Origin: Aurantiacibacter sp. MUD61
GTDB taxonomy: Bacteria; Pseudomonadota; Alphaproteobacteria; Sphingomonadales; Sphingomonadaceae
DNA: 64,000 bases
Direction: 5' to 3'
NCBI RefSeq assembly: GCF_027912455.1
Contig: NZ_CP115446.1
Coordinates: 2,689,501-2,753,500 of the forward strand
In this document: piece after piece, positions 1-8,231 of the stretch
Position numbering within the stretch: position 1 is the stretch's first letter
Layout of the letters: the number at the start of each line of letters is the position of its first letter
Notes under the pieces: model-generated
The model's input: the letters and a program-made list of their open reading frames with translations, nothing else
Database searches by the model: none
What the model was told of the DNA's origin: nothing
Made by a program: the position numbers and the translations under genes

Positions 1-257
1 TAGCCCAAAGAACTCAGTCGCTGTGCAAGGGCGTCGTACGCGGTCGGCCAGCTATTATACCCATGCGAAAAGAGCGCGACACCTTGCGCAGCTTCGGGTT
101 CCCAGATGGTAAGAGGCACCGCACGGTCATCACCGAGTGGCAGCTCGATAACCTGCGACCCTTGGCCGCCCGTGCTCGCCTCCACTGGAAGATGCAAAGC
201 GAGGGGCGCAGCCAATGCCGCCGCCATAAACATCCGGCGCGATAGCGCGAGCCTCAT
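1..257 (-). CDS. Alpha/beta hydrolase, Tat-exported, partial (C-terminus outside window)
   Basis: The first 85 codons of a minus-strand gene that runs off the left edge. The N-terminus reads MRLALSRRMFMAAALAAPLA, with a twin-arginine SRRxFM motif followed by a hydrophobic stretch and an Ala-rich cleavage region, which is a typical Tat signal. Further on, ALFSHGYNSWPTAYDAL looks like the strand / oxyanion-hole HG motif of alpha/beta hydrolases such as dienelactone hydrolase or lipase-like proteins. The start codon overlaps the stop of the E1 alpha gene (ATGA at 254-257), so the two are translationally coupled. The catalytic Ser and His lie outside the window, so the fold call rests on the HG region only. 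Confidence 0.7.
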   Translation of the reverse strand, partial: MRLALSRRMFMAAALAAPLALHLPVEASTGGQGSQVIELPLGDDRAVPLTIWEPEAAQGVALFSHGYNSWPTAYDALAQRLSSLG

Positions 258-1546
258 TCTGCCGGATCCTCCGGGAATTTGATCTGCCTCTCGCGGATCG
301 CCTGATCGGCCTGCTCTTCCAGATGCCAGGGCAGTTCCTCGAAGACATCTTCGAACATGGTGTGGAACGGGTGGTGCAGGCCGTGGCCGAGGATACCGTT
401 CTTTTCGGCATCCTTCTGCGCCTGCTTCACCATGTTATCGAGTTCTGCGTCCTGCTCTTCCTGCTGCTCCTCAGACCATTCGCCAAGAGCAATGAGGTGG
501 TTCTTGAGCCGCATGACCGGGTCGCCCATCGGCCATTCGTCACGCTCTTCGGCGGAGCGATATTGGCTTGGGTCGTCCGACGTCGAATGTCCCTCGGCGC
601 GGTAGGTAAAGTGCTCGATCAGCGTCGGCCCGCCATTGGCGCGAGCGCGGTCCGCTGCCCAGCGTTCGGCAGCATAAACGGCGAGCGGATCGTTGCCGTC
701 CACCCGCAGGCCCGCCATGCCATAGCCGATGGCGCGCGCGGCGAACGTTGCCCGCTCGGCACCCGCAAAGCCGGAGAAGGACGAAATCGCCCACTGGTTG
801 TTGATGACGTTGAAAATGACCGGCGCGTTGTAGACGGTCGCGAAAGTCAGCGCGGAGTGGAAGTCGCCTTCCGCCGTGCTGCCCTCACCCACCCAAGTGG
901 CAGCGATACGCGAATCGCCCTTGCTAGCGCTCGCCATCGCAAAGCCGGTCGCCTGCGGAAGCTGGGTCGCAAGGTTGCCGCTGATCGTGAAGAAGCTGAG
1001 CCGCTTCGAGCAGTACATGATCGGCAGCTGGCGGCCCTTCAGCTTGTCGGCCTTGTTGGAATAGATCTGGTTGATCATCTCCTCAGGCTCATAACCGCGC
1101 GCGATCAGGCAGCCCTGCTGGCGGTAGCTGGGGAAAATCATGTCATCCCCGGCAAGAGCATGGGTGGCGCAGACGCTGGTCGCCTCTTCACCCGTACACT
1201 TCATGTAGAAGCTGGTTTTGCCCTGCCGCTGGGCGCGATACATGCGCGTGTCGAAAGCGCGGGTCAGCGCCATTTCGCGCAGCATGCGGCGAAGCGTATC
1301 GGCATCAAGCCGCGGATCCCAAGGCCCGTGCGCCTTGTCATCATCACCCAGAACACGGATGAGATCATCGCACAGCGGATAGGTTTCTTTCGCCTCGCAC
1401 GCCTCATCAGGACGCGGTGCCGCGCCTGCTTCCGGCACCTGGATATGGCTGAAATCGACTTTGTCGCCGGGCCGGTATTTCGGCTCCGGCACATGGAGCG
1501 CTAGCGCAGGGCGGTTGCTGCCCTCTTTGTCGCCGGCTTTGGCCAT
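254..1546 (-). CDS. bkdA1: Branched-chain 2-oxoacid dehydrogenase E1 component, alpha subunit
   Basis: Predicted thiamine-diphosphate-dependent alpha subunit of the E1 component that decarboxylates 2-oxoisovalerate and related branched-chain 2-oxoacids in the multienzyme complex for Val/Leu/Ile breakdown. The 430-aa length and the extended N-terminus of about 80 residues match the branched-chain type rather than the roughly 360-aa pyruvate E1 alpha. The TPP/Mg site is visible as GEGSTAEGDFHSA at about 220-232, ending in INN at 248-250. The conserved FPSYRQQG active-site segment lies at about 138-145. E1 beta and E2 would be expected nearby but are not seen; an exported hydrolase gene overlaps the 3' end instead. 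A sigma70-like promoter lies just upstream (1612-1640) and a GGGAGA ribosome site precedes the ATG. Confidence 0.93.
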   Translation of the reverse strand: MAKAGDKEGSNRPALALHVPEPKYRPGDKVDFSHIQVPEAGAAPRPDEACEAKETYPLCDDLIRVLGDDDKAHGPWDPRLDADTLRRMLREMALTRAFDTRMYRAQRQGKTSFYMKCTGEEATSVCATHALAGDDMIFPSYRQQGCLIARGYEPEEMINQIYSNKADKLKGRQLPIMYCSKRLSFFTISGNLATQLPQATGFAMASASKGDSRIAATWVGEGSTAEGDFHSALTFATVYNAPVIFNVINNQWAISSFSGFAGAERATFAARAIGYGMAGLRVDGNDPLAVYAAERWAADRARANGGPTLIEHFTYRAEGHSTSDDPSQYRSAEERDEWPMGDPVMRLKNHLIALGEWSEEQQEEQDAELDNMVKQAQKDAEKNGILGHGLHHPFHTMFEDVFEELPWHLEEQADQAIRERQIKFPEDPAE

Positions 1547-1611
1547 GCTGCTCTCCCAAAAAGCACCGCGTGCCCTGAAGCCCGCGCGTTAGAATGTTTT
1601 ACTGCGGCGCA

Positions 1612-1640
1612 TTTATATTAGTTTCGCCTGAAACCGTCAA
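1612..1640 (-). promoter_or_regulatory. Sigma70-type promoter for the bkdA1 operon
   Basis: On the minus strand, TTGACG (1640-1635), a 17-bp spacer and TATAAA (1617-1612) form a near-consensus -35/-10 pair. It sits about 65 bp upstream of the bkdA1 start and in the gap behind thyA. Seen directly in sequence; activity is inferred. Confidence 0.65.
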
Positions 1641-1655
1641 TCCGCCGCAATCACG

Positions 1656-2600
1656 TTAGACCGCCACCGGTGCGCGCAGGATGCCCTGTGGCTCGTAATC
1701 GCTCACTTCGAAGTCTTCGAAACGATAATCGAAAATCGTCGGCGGCTTCCTCAACAAAGTAAGGCGCGGCGTCCCCGCCGGTTCCCGCGTCAGCTGTTCT
1801 TCGACCAGCTCCGTATGGTTGAGATAGAGGTGGGTATCCCCTCCGCTCCACACCAGTTCGCCGGGTTGCAGGCCCGTTTGCGCCGCCATCATGCGGGTGA
1901 GCACCGCCGCGCCAACCAGGTTGAACGGCAGGCCAAGAGCGACATCGCAGCTGCGCTGGTACAGCAGGCAATTCAGCCGCGCCTGATCGCCCTCACCCGC
2001 GACGTGGAACTGATAGGTCTTGTGACAGGGCGGCAGCGCCATCCGGGCGAGCTCCGCGACGTTCCACCCTTCGATGATGTGACGGCGACTGCCCGGATTG
2101 CTCTTGAGGCTTTCGACCACTTCGGCGACCTGATTGATGCCGGGGCCCTTGGTGTATTTGCCATCCGCTCCGTATTCGTAAGTCGGCCAGTCGACCCACT
2201 GCTTGCCATAGACCGGCCCCAGATCGCCCCAATTGGCGGCAAAGGCCTCGTCCTCGACAATGCGCTTTTCGAAGTCTTCCTGCGAAATATCCTCGCCGCT
2301 TTTCTGGCGGTATTTGGCGAGTGGCCAGTCAGACCAGATGCGCACGCCTTGCTGCAGCAGCGGCCGGATGTTCGTGTCGCCTGTCAGGAACCACAGCATC
2401 TCGCGCACGGCGGCCTTCCAGAACACGCGTTTGGTGGTGAGCAGCGGGATGCGATCATCGCCCAGATCGAAGCGCAGCATTGTTCCGAAAACGGAGCGCG
2501 TGCCCACGCCCGTGCGGTCAATCCGCTTGTCCCCATGCTCCCAGATATGGCGCATGAGATCGAGATATTGCCATTCCGGGTGGCGCGAGGAATCACTCAT
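1656..2600 (-). CDS. thyA: Thymidylate synthase
   Basis: Methylates dUMP to dTMP with 5,10-methylene-tetrahydrofolate as carbon donor and reductant. The nucleophile is Cys192 in LPPCHKTYQFHV and the phosphate-binding QRSCD motif is at 215-219. FDLGDDRIPLLTTK near residues 44-57 is also typical. At 314 aa it is longer than the 264-aa E. coli enzyme; the extra residues lie in the small domain (about 90-155), as in Lactobacillus-type enzymes. The gene stands about 60 bp downstream of the sugar epimerase gene on the same strand and about 110 bp from bkdA1, so it could be transcribed with the epimerase. Confidence 0.97.
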   Translation of the reverse strand: MSDSSRHPEWQYLDLMRHIWEHGDKRIDRTGVGTRSVFGTMLRFDLGDDRIPLLTTKRVFWKAAVREMLWFLTGDTNIRPLLQQGVRIWSDWPLAKYRQKSGEDISQEDFEKRIVEDEAFAANWGDLGPVYGKQWVDWPTYEYGADGKYTKGPGINQVAEVVESLKSNPGSRRHIIEGWNVAELARMALPPCHKTYQFHVAGEGDQARLNCLLYQRSCDVALGLPFNLVGAAVLTRMMAAQTGLQPGELVWSGGDTHLYLNHTELVEEQLTREPAGTPRLTLLRKPPTIFDYRFEDFEVSDYEPQGILRAPVAV

Positions 2601-2661
2601 GCCGGTGGGCTAGCAAAGCGCGATGCGCCGCGCCACTGTCGCCGTCACTGTCATGGGCGCT

Positions 2662-3657
2662 TCATTCGCCCGTATAGTGACGATACCAGTCGACAAAACG
2701 CGGCACGCCTTCGTCGATTGTGGTGCTGGGCGCATAGCCCAGATCGCGCTCGATCGCTTCGATATCGGCATAGGTCCGCTGCACATCGCCCTTTTGCATC
2801 GGTTGCCAGTCGATCTGCACTTCGCGGCCACATGCCTCGCCCAAAAGCTCGATCACGCGGGTCAGCTTTTCGGAGCGATTGTTGCCGATGTTGTAGAGCG
2901 CGTGTGGCTTCGAAGATCCACCCGCTTTCACATTGCCATCATCGGCAGGCGGATTGTCGAGCGCTGCAACAACGCCTGCGACGATATCCTCGATGTAAGT
3001 GAAATCGCGCCACATCTCGCCTTTGTTGAAAACCGGGATGGGTTCGCCGGCGAGGATCTTCTTCGTGAAAATCCACATCGCCATGTCAGGGCGGCCCCAC
3101 GGGCCATAGACGGTGAAGAAGCGCAGGCCGGTTAGAGGGATGCGGTAGAGATGGGCGTAGCTTTCGCTCATCATCTCATCCGCCCGCTTGGTCGCGGCGT
3201 AGAGGCTGACGGGATGATCCGCGCGGTCATCGACGCTGAAAGGCAATTTGTCGTTTCCGCCATAAACGCTGGAGGAGCTGGCATAGACCATATGCTCTAC
3301 CTCGCGGTGGCGCGCGATCTCCAGCATGTTGGCATGGCCCACGACATTGGACTGGACGTAAGCCGCCGGATTCTCGATCGAATAGCGGACGCCCGCCTGC
3401 GCACCCAAGTGAACGATCGCGTCGAAACTCTCGCCATCAAGCGCCGCAGAGAGCGCTGCCATGTCGGCAAAATTGACCTTGTGGAACGTGAAGTCCCCTC
3501 CCCGTCCTTCGAGACGGGAGATCCGGTCTGCCTTCAGCTGCGGATCGTAATAGGCATTGCAGTCATCTAGCCCGATCACGCTGTCACCGCGCGCCAGCAG
3601 GGCATCGACCAAAGCCGCCCCGATAAAGCCTGCCGCTCCGGTGATGAGAACCCGCAT
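2662..3657 (-). CDS. NAD-dependent UDP-sugar 4-epimerase, UDP-glucuronate 4-epimerase type
   Basis: Extended short-chain dehydrogenase. The Rossmann motif GAAGFIG is at 7-13, an SSSVYG strand at about 127-132, and the catalytic Tyr153/Lys157 pair in YAATK. The NPAAYVQSN and GLRFFTVYGPWGRPDMAM segments and the roughly 330-aa length resemble UDP-glucuronate 4-epimerases (GalA-forming, CapI-like), so UDP-galacturonate is a likely product. Substrate cannot be proven from motifs. It lies on the far side of tRNA-Pro from the large exopolysaccharide cluster and was probably part of that cluster before the islet entered the tRNA gene. Confidence 0.9.
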   Translation of the reverse strand: MRVLITGAAGFIGAALVDALLARGDSVIGLDDCNAYYDPQLKADRISRLEGRGGDFTFHKVNFADMAALSAALDGESFDAIVHLGAQAGVRYSIENPAAYVQSNVVGHANMLEIARHREVEHMVYASSSSVYGGNDKLPFSVDDRADHPVSLYAATKRADEMMSESYAHLYRIPLTGLRFFTVYGPWGRPDMAMWIFTKKILAGEPIPVFNKGEMWRDFTYIEDIVAGVVAALDNPPADDGNVKAGGSSKPHALYNIGNNRSEKLTRVIELLGEACGREVQIDWQPMQKGDVQRTYADIEAIERDLGYAPSTTIDEGVPRFVDWYRHYTGE

Positions 3658-3794
3658 TACTGCCCCTTGAACATTCGATGCTGTGCGCGATGGTTAGTGG
3701 CATCGCATGCGTGGCGGCGCAATGGCAGCATAGGCCTTACCGTCAAGTGAAAAGACCAATCACCGGGCCATTGGCTGGCGCGGCGAAAGCGGGC

Positions 3795-3823
3795 TTGCCA
3801 GCACTCGCCACTCCTCCTATAGG
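3795..3823 (+). promoter_or_regulatory. Promoter of tRNA-Pro
   Basis: TTGCCA (3795-3800), a 17-bp spacer and TATAGG (3818-3823) lie about 45 bp upstream of the mature tRNA 5' end on the plus strand. Spacing and sequence fit a sigma70 promoter for the single tRNA gene. Confidence 0.65.
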
Positions 3824-3867
3824 GCCGCCTCTGCCTCGCGGGGGTTCGCCTCCGCAACGCATCCGGT

Positions 3868-3944
3868 CGGGGAGTAGCTCAGCCTGGTAGAGCACTGTCT
3901 TCGGGAGGCAGGGGCCGGAGGTTCGAATCCTCTCTCCCCGACCA
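3868..3944 (+). tRNA. tRNA-Pro (anticodon CGG)
   Basis: 77 nt including an encoded CCA end. The acceptor strands CGGGGAG and CTCCCCG pair fully. The D arm is GCTC...GAGC. The anticodon stem 3895-3899 pairs with 3907-3911 around the loop TTCGGGA, giving anticodon CGG at 3902-3904. The T arm carries GGTTCGAATCC. The C1-G72 pair is typical of tRNA-Pro. The 3' portion from the anticodon loop onward is repeated exactly at 6134-6179, so the gene serves as the attachment site of the islet that follows and its 3' end is restored by the inserted DNA. Confidence 0.97.
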
Positions 3945-3945
3945 G
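3900..3945 (+). repeat. Left 46-bp direct repeat (attL) in tRNA-Pro
   Basis: The 46 bp from the anticodon loop to one base past the CCA end are identical to 6134-6179, with an offset of 2234 bp. Identity stops at 3899 (C versus T) on one side and 3946 (C versus T) on the other. Repeats of this kind, starting in the anticodon loop and covering the T arm, are the usual product of tyrosine-recombinase integration into a tRNA gene. Confidence 0.9.
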
Positions 3946-3968
3946 CAATTTCAATTACTTAACCCCCA

Positions 3969-4001
3969 AGAAAGACAGGGGTCGGAGCCACAATTTGAAC
4001 C
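3969..4001 (+). repeat. Inner 33-bp imperfect direct repeat, left copy
   Basis: AGAAAGACAGGGGTCGGAG (19 bp) is identical to 6005-6023. After three unmatched bases the similarity continues with CAATTTGAACC against CAACTTGAACC. The pair nests inside the attL/attR repeats and brackets the two cargo genes. It resembles a decayed copy of the tRNA variable loop and T arm. Confidence 0.8.
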
Positions 4002-4146
4002 CCGATCTTCCGAGGAGGCCTAATCTGTGCGTGCCCCCCATCCTTTCCCGGAGAACGATGCCGGTTAGATCTGTTGACAAATCTGGCTTCTGCTTGACAT
4101 TTTATACGAAATGCACTTTCTAGGCAGTCTAGACCGGAGATGCCTT

Positions 4147-4740
4147 ATGACGCCTTGGGAACACCACCCTGCACTAACTGAAGACCGCCTGAGTACTGTC
4201 GCGAAGCTGATTCAGATGGGGCGCGACAACGCCCTTGATCGCTTTGCTCCTCGGTTCGGCTGTACTGGATGGACAGTAGGATGCGAGGCCTTCGCTTTTC
4301 AGTGCCATGAAATAGCGACGGCCGCTGAAGATCACGAGTGGCTCAATATTCTCAATTCCTCAATGGAATTTGTATTCAGCATCGGCGGTGTTCCTGCGCG
4401 CTTTTATCGCGGCAAACCTGACGATCCCAACCAGCGGACACTTCGGCAGTCGTTTGATGAAATTAAGCAGGGTGCACTCTTTTCGGATGAAGAGCTTTCA
4501 AGATTGTCCGGCCGTCCCCTTTATCGCTTCGCCGTCGAGACCGATTTTGACGGATCGATCGAAGCAATATCGTTTGTCGTTCTTGTAGGCGATACCCCGA
4601 TGCTGACCTGGCAAATCCCTTTGGATCAGTCCGTGAGCAAGGTGAGCCCGCTGGACGTCGAAGTCGACGATGGTGTCGATCTGGCTGCACCGACAGTGGA
4701 AGTTGCCCGAAAAGAGAGGAAGGACGGCACGAACGATTAG
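4147..4740 (+). CDS. Unknown islet protein, first gene of a pair with the XRE/ImmA peptidase
   Basis: I do not recognise this 197-aa protein. ATG 4147 is preferred over the in-frame ATG 4111 because GGAG lies eight bases upstream of it. There is no signal peptide or membrane segment. The N-terminal part is mixed helical with FGCTGWTVGCEAFAFQCHE, which carries three Cys residues. The middle holds GGVPARFYRGKPDDPNQRTL, and the C-terminus is highly charged (DVEVDDGVD followed by KERKDG). A 5-5-5 dyad TCTAG-GCAGT-CTAGA lies at 4119-4133 just upstream and could be an operator for the neighbouring HTH protein. The next gene starts 42 bp downstream on the same strand, so the two are probably co-transcribed. 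Base composition is more AT-rich than the host genes around it. Confidence 0.75.
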   Translation: MTPWEHHPALTEDRLSTVAKLIQMGRDNALDRFAPRFGCTGWTVGCEAFAFQCHEIATAAEDHEWLNILNSSMEFVFSIGGVPARFYRGKPDDPNQRTLRQSFDEIKQGALFSDEELSRLSGRPLYRFAVETDFDGSIEAISFVVLVGDTPMLTWQIPLDQSVSKVSPLDVEVDDGVDLAAPTVEVARKERKDGTND

Positions 4741-4782
4741 AGATGGCAATAGCCACCGAGTGTGAGAGTACTGTAGGTAACA

Positions 4783-5901
4783 ATGAAAACACAAATGGAG
4801 TTCGCCGGCGAGCAGCTTAGACTCGCCCGGCTTGCGCACGGGTTGTCTCTAGAAGAAGTGGCTGAGAGGATTGCGACCTCTCGTCAGTTTATTCATCAGC
4901 TGGAGAATGGCTCGAGATCCGCGTCCACAGAGCATGTCGAGATTCTCGCTGAGGCGCTCGGCGTAACTGAGGATTTCTTTGCTGATTTGGTCCCATCGAC
5001 CGTGCGCCCGGAACAGTGCCATTTCCGTGGCCTCAGTTCTCGCCCCGCATATGTCACGAGCCAGGTGCTGGCGCGCGGCACTCTCTTGGATAAGTTGGTA
5101 GCGTCGATCGAGGGAGTTCTAAGCCTCCCGACAGTCGACTTCCCTGACATTCCCGTTTCGAATTTCGAAGAAATCGAGCAAGCCGCCGAGGCCGCAAGAA
5201 TCCATTGGAAGTTGGGCTCGACCGGCCCGATCAAGAATATGATGCGCGTCGTCGAGAATGCCGGCGCGGTCGTTACATATTTCGAAGATTTGTCCGAGAA
5301 GGTTGATGCCTTCTCGATGGACCGGCGCCGACCGATCATTGTTAGGAGTTCTCTAAAGCAGAGCCTTTTTCGGCAGCGCTTCGATCTCGCCCATGAATGT
5401 GGGCATTTGATCATGCATCGTGGAATTCAGACTGGTGACCAAGCGACTGAGAAGGAAGCGCACAGATTTGCAGGAGCGTTCTTATTCCCACGCGGAGCAG
5501 TCCTCCGTGAATTCCCGAGAGGAAAGAGGATCGACTGGCAGGCTTTGTACAAGTTGAAATTGAGATGGCGAATGTCGGTGAGCGCGATTGTGCGACGCGC
5601 ATTTGATTTGAGGATCCTGACCCCCGCTCAATATCGAACCGCAAATATCTACTTGCGTAAAACGGGCCAATCGAAGGTCGAGAAGTTTGATAATGACGGG
5701 TCGCTACCCCTCGAATATCCAGAACTGCTTCCCAAGGTCATCGACGCGCTTGATGAAGCGATCCCTGGCGGTGTTCTGTCAGTTGGAATGAAAGCGGGAT
5801 TGAAGCGTGAAATGCTGGTACAGCTCACGGGTATTGAGTTAAATCCATCAGCCCCAATTTCCAGCGCGGACAACGTTATCCAGTTGCATCCCAACAGGTA
5901 G
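4783..5901 (+). CDS. XRE-family regulator fused to ImmA/IrrE-type zinc metallopeptidase
   Basis: 372 aa with two domains. Residues about 9-66 form a Cro/C1-type helix-turn-helix (LRLARLAHGLSLEEVAERI, then QFIHQLENG). Residues about 150-290 are an ImmA/IrrE-like peptidase (COG2856/DUF955) with the zinc motif H204-E-C-G-H208 in FDLAHECGHLIMH and a downstream Glu (about 225) in EKEAHRFAGAFLFP as the likely third ligand. ImmA cleaves an ICE repressor and IrrE/DdrO acts in radiation response. XRE-peptidase fusions are common beside toxin, phage and defence genes. It probably senses a signal, cleaves a repressor or the partner protein, and represses its own promoter. The partner gene is immediately upstream. 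Confidence 0.92.
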   Translation: MKTQMEFAGEQLRLARLAHGLSLEEVAERIATSRQFIHQLENGSRSASTEHVEILAEALGVTEDFFADLVPSTVRPEQCHFRGLSSRPAYVTSQVLARGTLLDKLVASIEGVLSLPTVDFPDIPVSNFEEIEQAAEAARIHWKLGSTGPIKNMMRVVENAGAVVTYFEDLSEKVDAFSMDRRRPIIVRSSLKQSLFRQRFDLAHECGHLIMHRGIQTGDQATEKEAHRFAGAFLFPRGAVLREFPRGKRIDWQALYKLKLRWRMSVSAIVRRAFDLRILTPAQYRTANIYLRKTGQSKVEKFDNDGSLPLEYPELLPKVIDALDEAIPGGVLSVGMKAGLKREMLVQLTGIELNPSAPISSADNVIQLHPNR

Positions 5902-6004
5902 AATTGCGCCTACGGATTTCTCATCGAAACGCCGTGCGCGACATCAGAAGCGGCTTCTGTGTTTTGATGCCGCAGCACGAAAGAATGTCGCCACGTCACC
6001 CACC

Positions 6005-6037
6005 AGAAAGACAGGGGTCGGAGGTTCAACTTGAACC
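6005..6037 (+). repeat. Inner 33-bp imperfect direct repeat, right copy
   Basis: Right partner of 3969-4001; 19 bp are identical and 11 more match with one mismatch. Within it, CAGGGGTCGGAGGTTCAA differs from the tRNA-Pro segment CAGGGGCCGGAGGTTCGAA by one substitution and one missing base, which suggests a decayed attachment site. The following 95 bp up to 6133 are AT-rich and contain no readable gene. Confidence 0.8.
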
Positions 6038-6133
6038 TTTTTTGGTAAATTGAACCTAATTAGATGCCATTCAATGCGATTTTCCCCAAATCCACTCCAA
6101 TTTTTTCAATGGCTTAGCATTTAGAGACGTGTT

Positions 6134-6179
6134 TTCGGGAGGCAGGGGCCGGAGGTTCGAATCCTCTCTCCCCGACCAG
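6134..6179 (+). repeat. Right 46-bp direct repeat (attR), tRNA-Pro 3' fragment
   Basis: Exact copy of 3900-3945. Upstream bases (6121-6133) do not complete a D arm or 5' acceptor strand, so this is not a second tRNA gene but the original chromosomal 3' end displaced by the insertion. Confidence 0.9.
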
Positions 6180-6192
6180 TTTTTCGTGACGC

Positions 6193-6215
6193 AAAGCCAT
6201 CCGGTGGATGGCTTT
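6193..6215 (+). terminator. Stem-loop after attR, possibly the displaced tRNA-Pro terminator
   Basis: AAAGCCATCC pairs perfectly with GGATGGCTTT around a GGT loop. It lies 13 bp past the attR repeat, the position expected for the native terminator of tRNA-Pro before insertion. The T run after the stem is short, so termination strength is uncertain. Confidence 0.4.
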
Positions 6216-6266
6216 GGCCGAAAAACTCCCAAGCGATAGCCCGGGAGCTCCTCTCAGCCCAAAACC

Positions 6267-7235
<969 letters not shown>

Positions 7236-7264
7236 CAGAAACTCCTATCAAAATCGCATGTCGA

Positions 7265-8101
7265 TCATGCCGATTGCTGTTGCCTGATCAACAGCCGAAT
7301 CGTGTGAAAATACCAAGTCTTGTACGCCGCGTAGTGGAAGCCTGTGCCACCGTCGAGGAAACCGCCTTTGGCGACGTAGGTGAAAAGGAAATAGAAAGCC
7401 GGATACCACCATTTGGCCAGGTGCCGGTATTTGAACTGCTGGCGCGGTGTGAACCGTTCCCACAGCTCGGAGTCCTGCTCCACAAGCGCGTAGCGCCGCG
7501 CTTCCCATTTTGCGTATTCCAGATGCTTGGCGATGAATGTATCGAGCGGCTTGAAATCGCGGTGATCGATGCGCGCGGTGATTTCGCCCACCTCGCCTTC
7601 GACGATGGGATGCTCGTGGATTTCCATATCCAGCGTGCTCCAGCCGTCTTCATCGATCCGCTCGAACAGCGCCTTGCCGGTGCGCAGCAGCGCCAGTTTG
7701 CGCTGAGCGAGACCGTGCTTCATCTGCTTGCCGAGGAAGTAATTGTCGTACTGGATCCAGAAGCCGCTCTTGCCGGTATTTGGCAGGGTGCGCGCCAGCT
7801 CATCGCAGAACGCGTCATCGATGAACTCGTCCGCATCAAGGAACAGGACCCAGTCCTGCTGCGGCGGATCGTTCATCAGGAACCAGTTGCGCTTTTTCGG
7901 GAATTTGCCGTCCCACTGGAAATCGACCACCCGCGCGCCAAATTCGTGCGCGATCTCGGTCGTCCGGTCGCTCGAGCCGCTATCAATGACTACGATTTCG
8001 GCAAACCGGCCCAGCCGCTCGAGGCATTTGGCCAGGTTCGCTTCCTCGTTCTTGACGGGAACAGCTACGGTGACGGGCAGAATATCAGAGTTCGCAGTCA
8101 T
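7265..8101 (-). CDS. Glycosyltransferase family 2 (WaaE/KdtX-like)
   Basis: 278 aa from ATG 8101 (a TTG three codons earlier is less likely). GT-A fold: VTVAVPVKNEEANLAKCLE at the N-terminus, EIVVIDSGSSDRTTEIA, then the DXD-like metal site in VLFLDADEFID. The tail with KYRHLAKWWYPAFYFLFTYV contains an amphipathic/hydrophobic stretch, suggesting peripheral association with the inner membrane. It probably adds a sugar to the lipid-linked repeat unit or LPS core; the donor cannot be read from sequence. It lies between uxs and a Wzy-like polymerase in the same cluster. Confidence 0.9.
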   Translation of the reverse strand: MTANSDILPVTVAVPVKNEEANLAKCLERLGRFAEIVVIDSGSSDRTTEIAHEFGARVVDFQWDGKFPKKRNWFLMNDPPQQDWVLFLDADEFIDDAFCDELARTLPNTGKSGFWIQYDNYFLGKQMKHGLAQRKLALLRTGKALFERIDEDGWSTLDMEIHEHPIVEGEVGEITARIDHRDFKPLDTFIAKHLEYAKWEARRYALVEQDSELWERFTPRQQFKYRHLAKWWYPAFYFLFTYVAKGGFLDGGTGFHYAAYKTWYFHTIRLLIRQQQSA

Positions 8102-8231
8102 TTCCGCCAAGTAGCCAATTGGAATTCAGGAAGGTGCTCGTCTCGGAGCGCGCCGACGCATTGGCGGATTTCGCAGGAGCTTTCAACCCCGATGGAACCG
8201 GCCCTCAGCCCTTCGCGCTATACTCGAGCAA

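Larger units (their letters stand above)
3900..6179 (+). mobile_element. tRNA-Pro-integrated islet (2.2 kb, two cargo genes, no integrase)
   Basis: Bounded by exact 46-bp repeats of the tRNA-Pro 3' end; the inserted unit is 2234 bp. It carries two plus-strand genes (197-aa unknown, XRE/ImmA peptidase) with visibly more AT and less codon bias than the flanking genes, and a second inner pair of 33-bp imperfect repeats (3969-4001 and 6005-6037). No integrase, excisionase, replication gene or transposase is encoded between the repeats. It is either a remnant that lost its integrase or an element moved in trans. It separates tRNA-Pro from a hairpin at 6193-6215 that may once have followed the gene. 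Confidence 0.82.

Noticed and set aside
323..1504. 393-aa open frame on the plus strand
   Set aside because: Antisense to the E1 alpha gene; composition is that of a shadow frame.
4074..4107. Two TTGACA boxes before the islet genes as a clear promoter
   Set aside because: TTGACA occurs at 4074 and 4094, but no -10 box stands at 16-18 bp from either with good sequence; a promoter is likely somewhere here but I cannot place it.
6121..6179. Second tRNA-Pro gene
   Set aside because: Only the 3' part of the tRNA is present; the D arm, 5' acceptor strand and 5' side of the anticodon stem are missing, so it is an attachment-site remnant.
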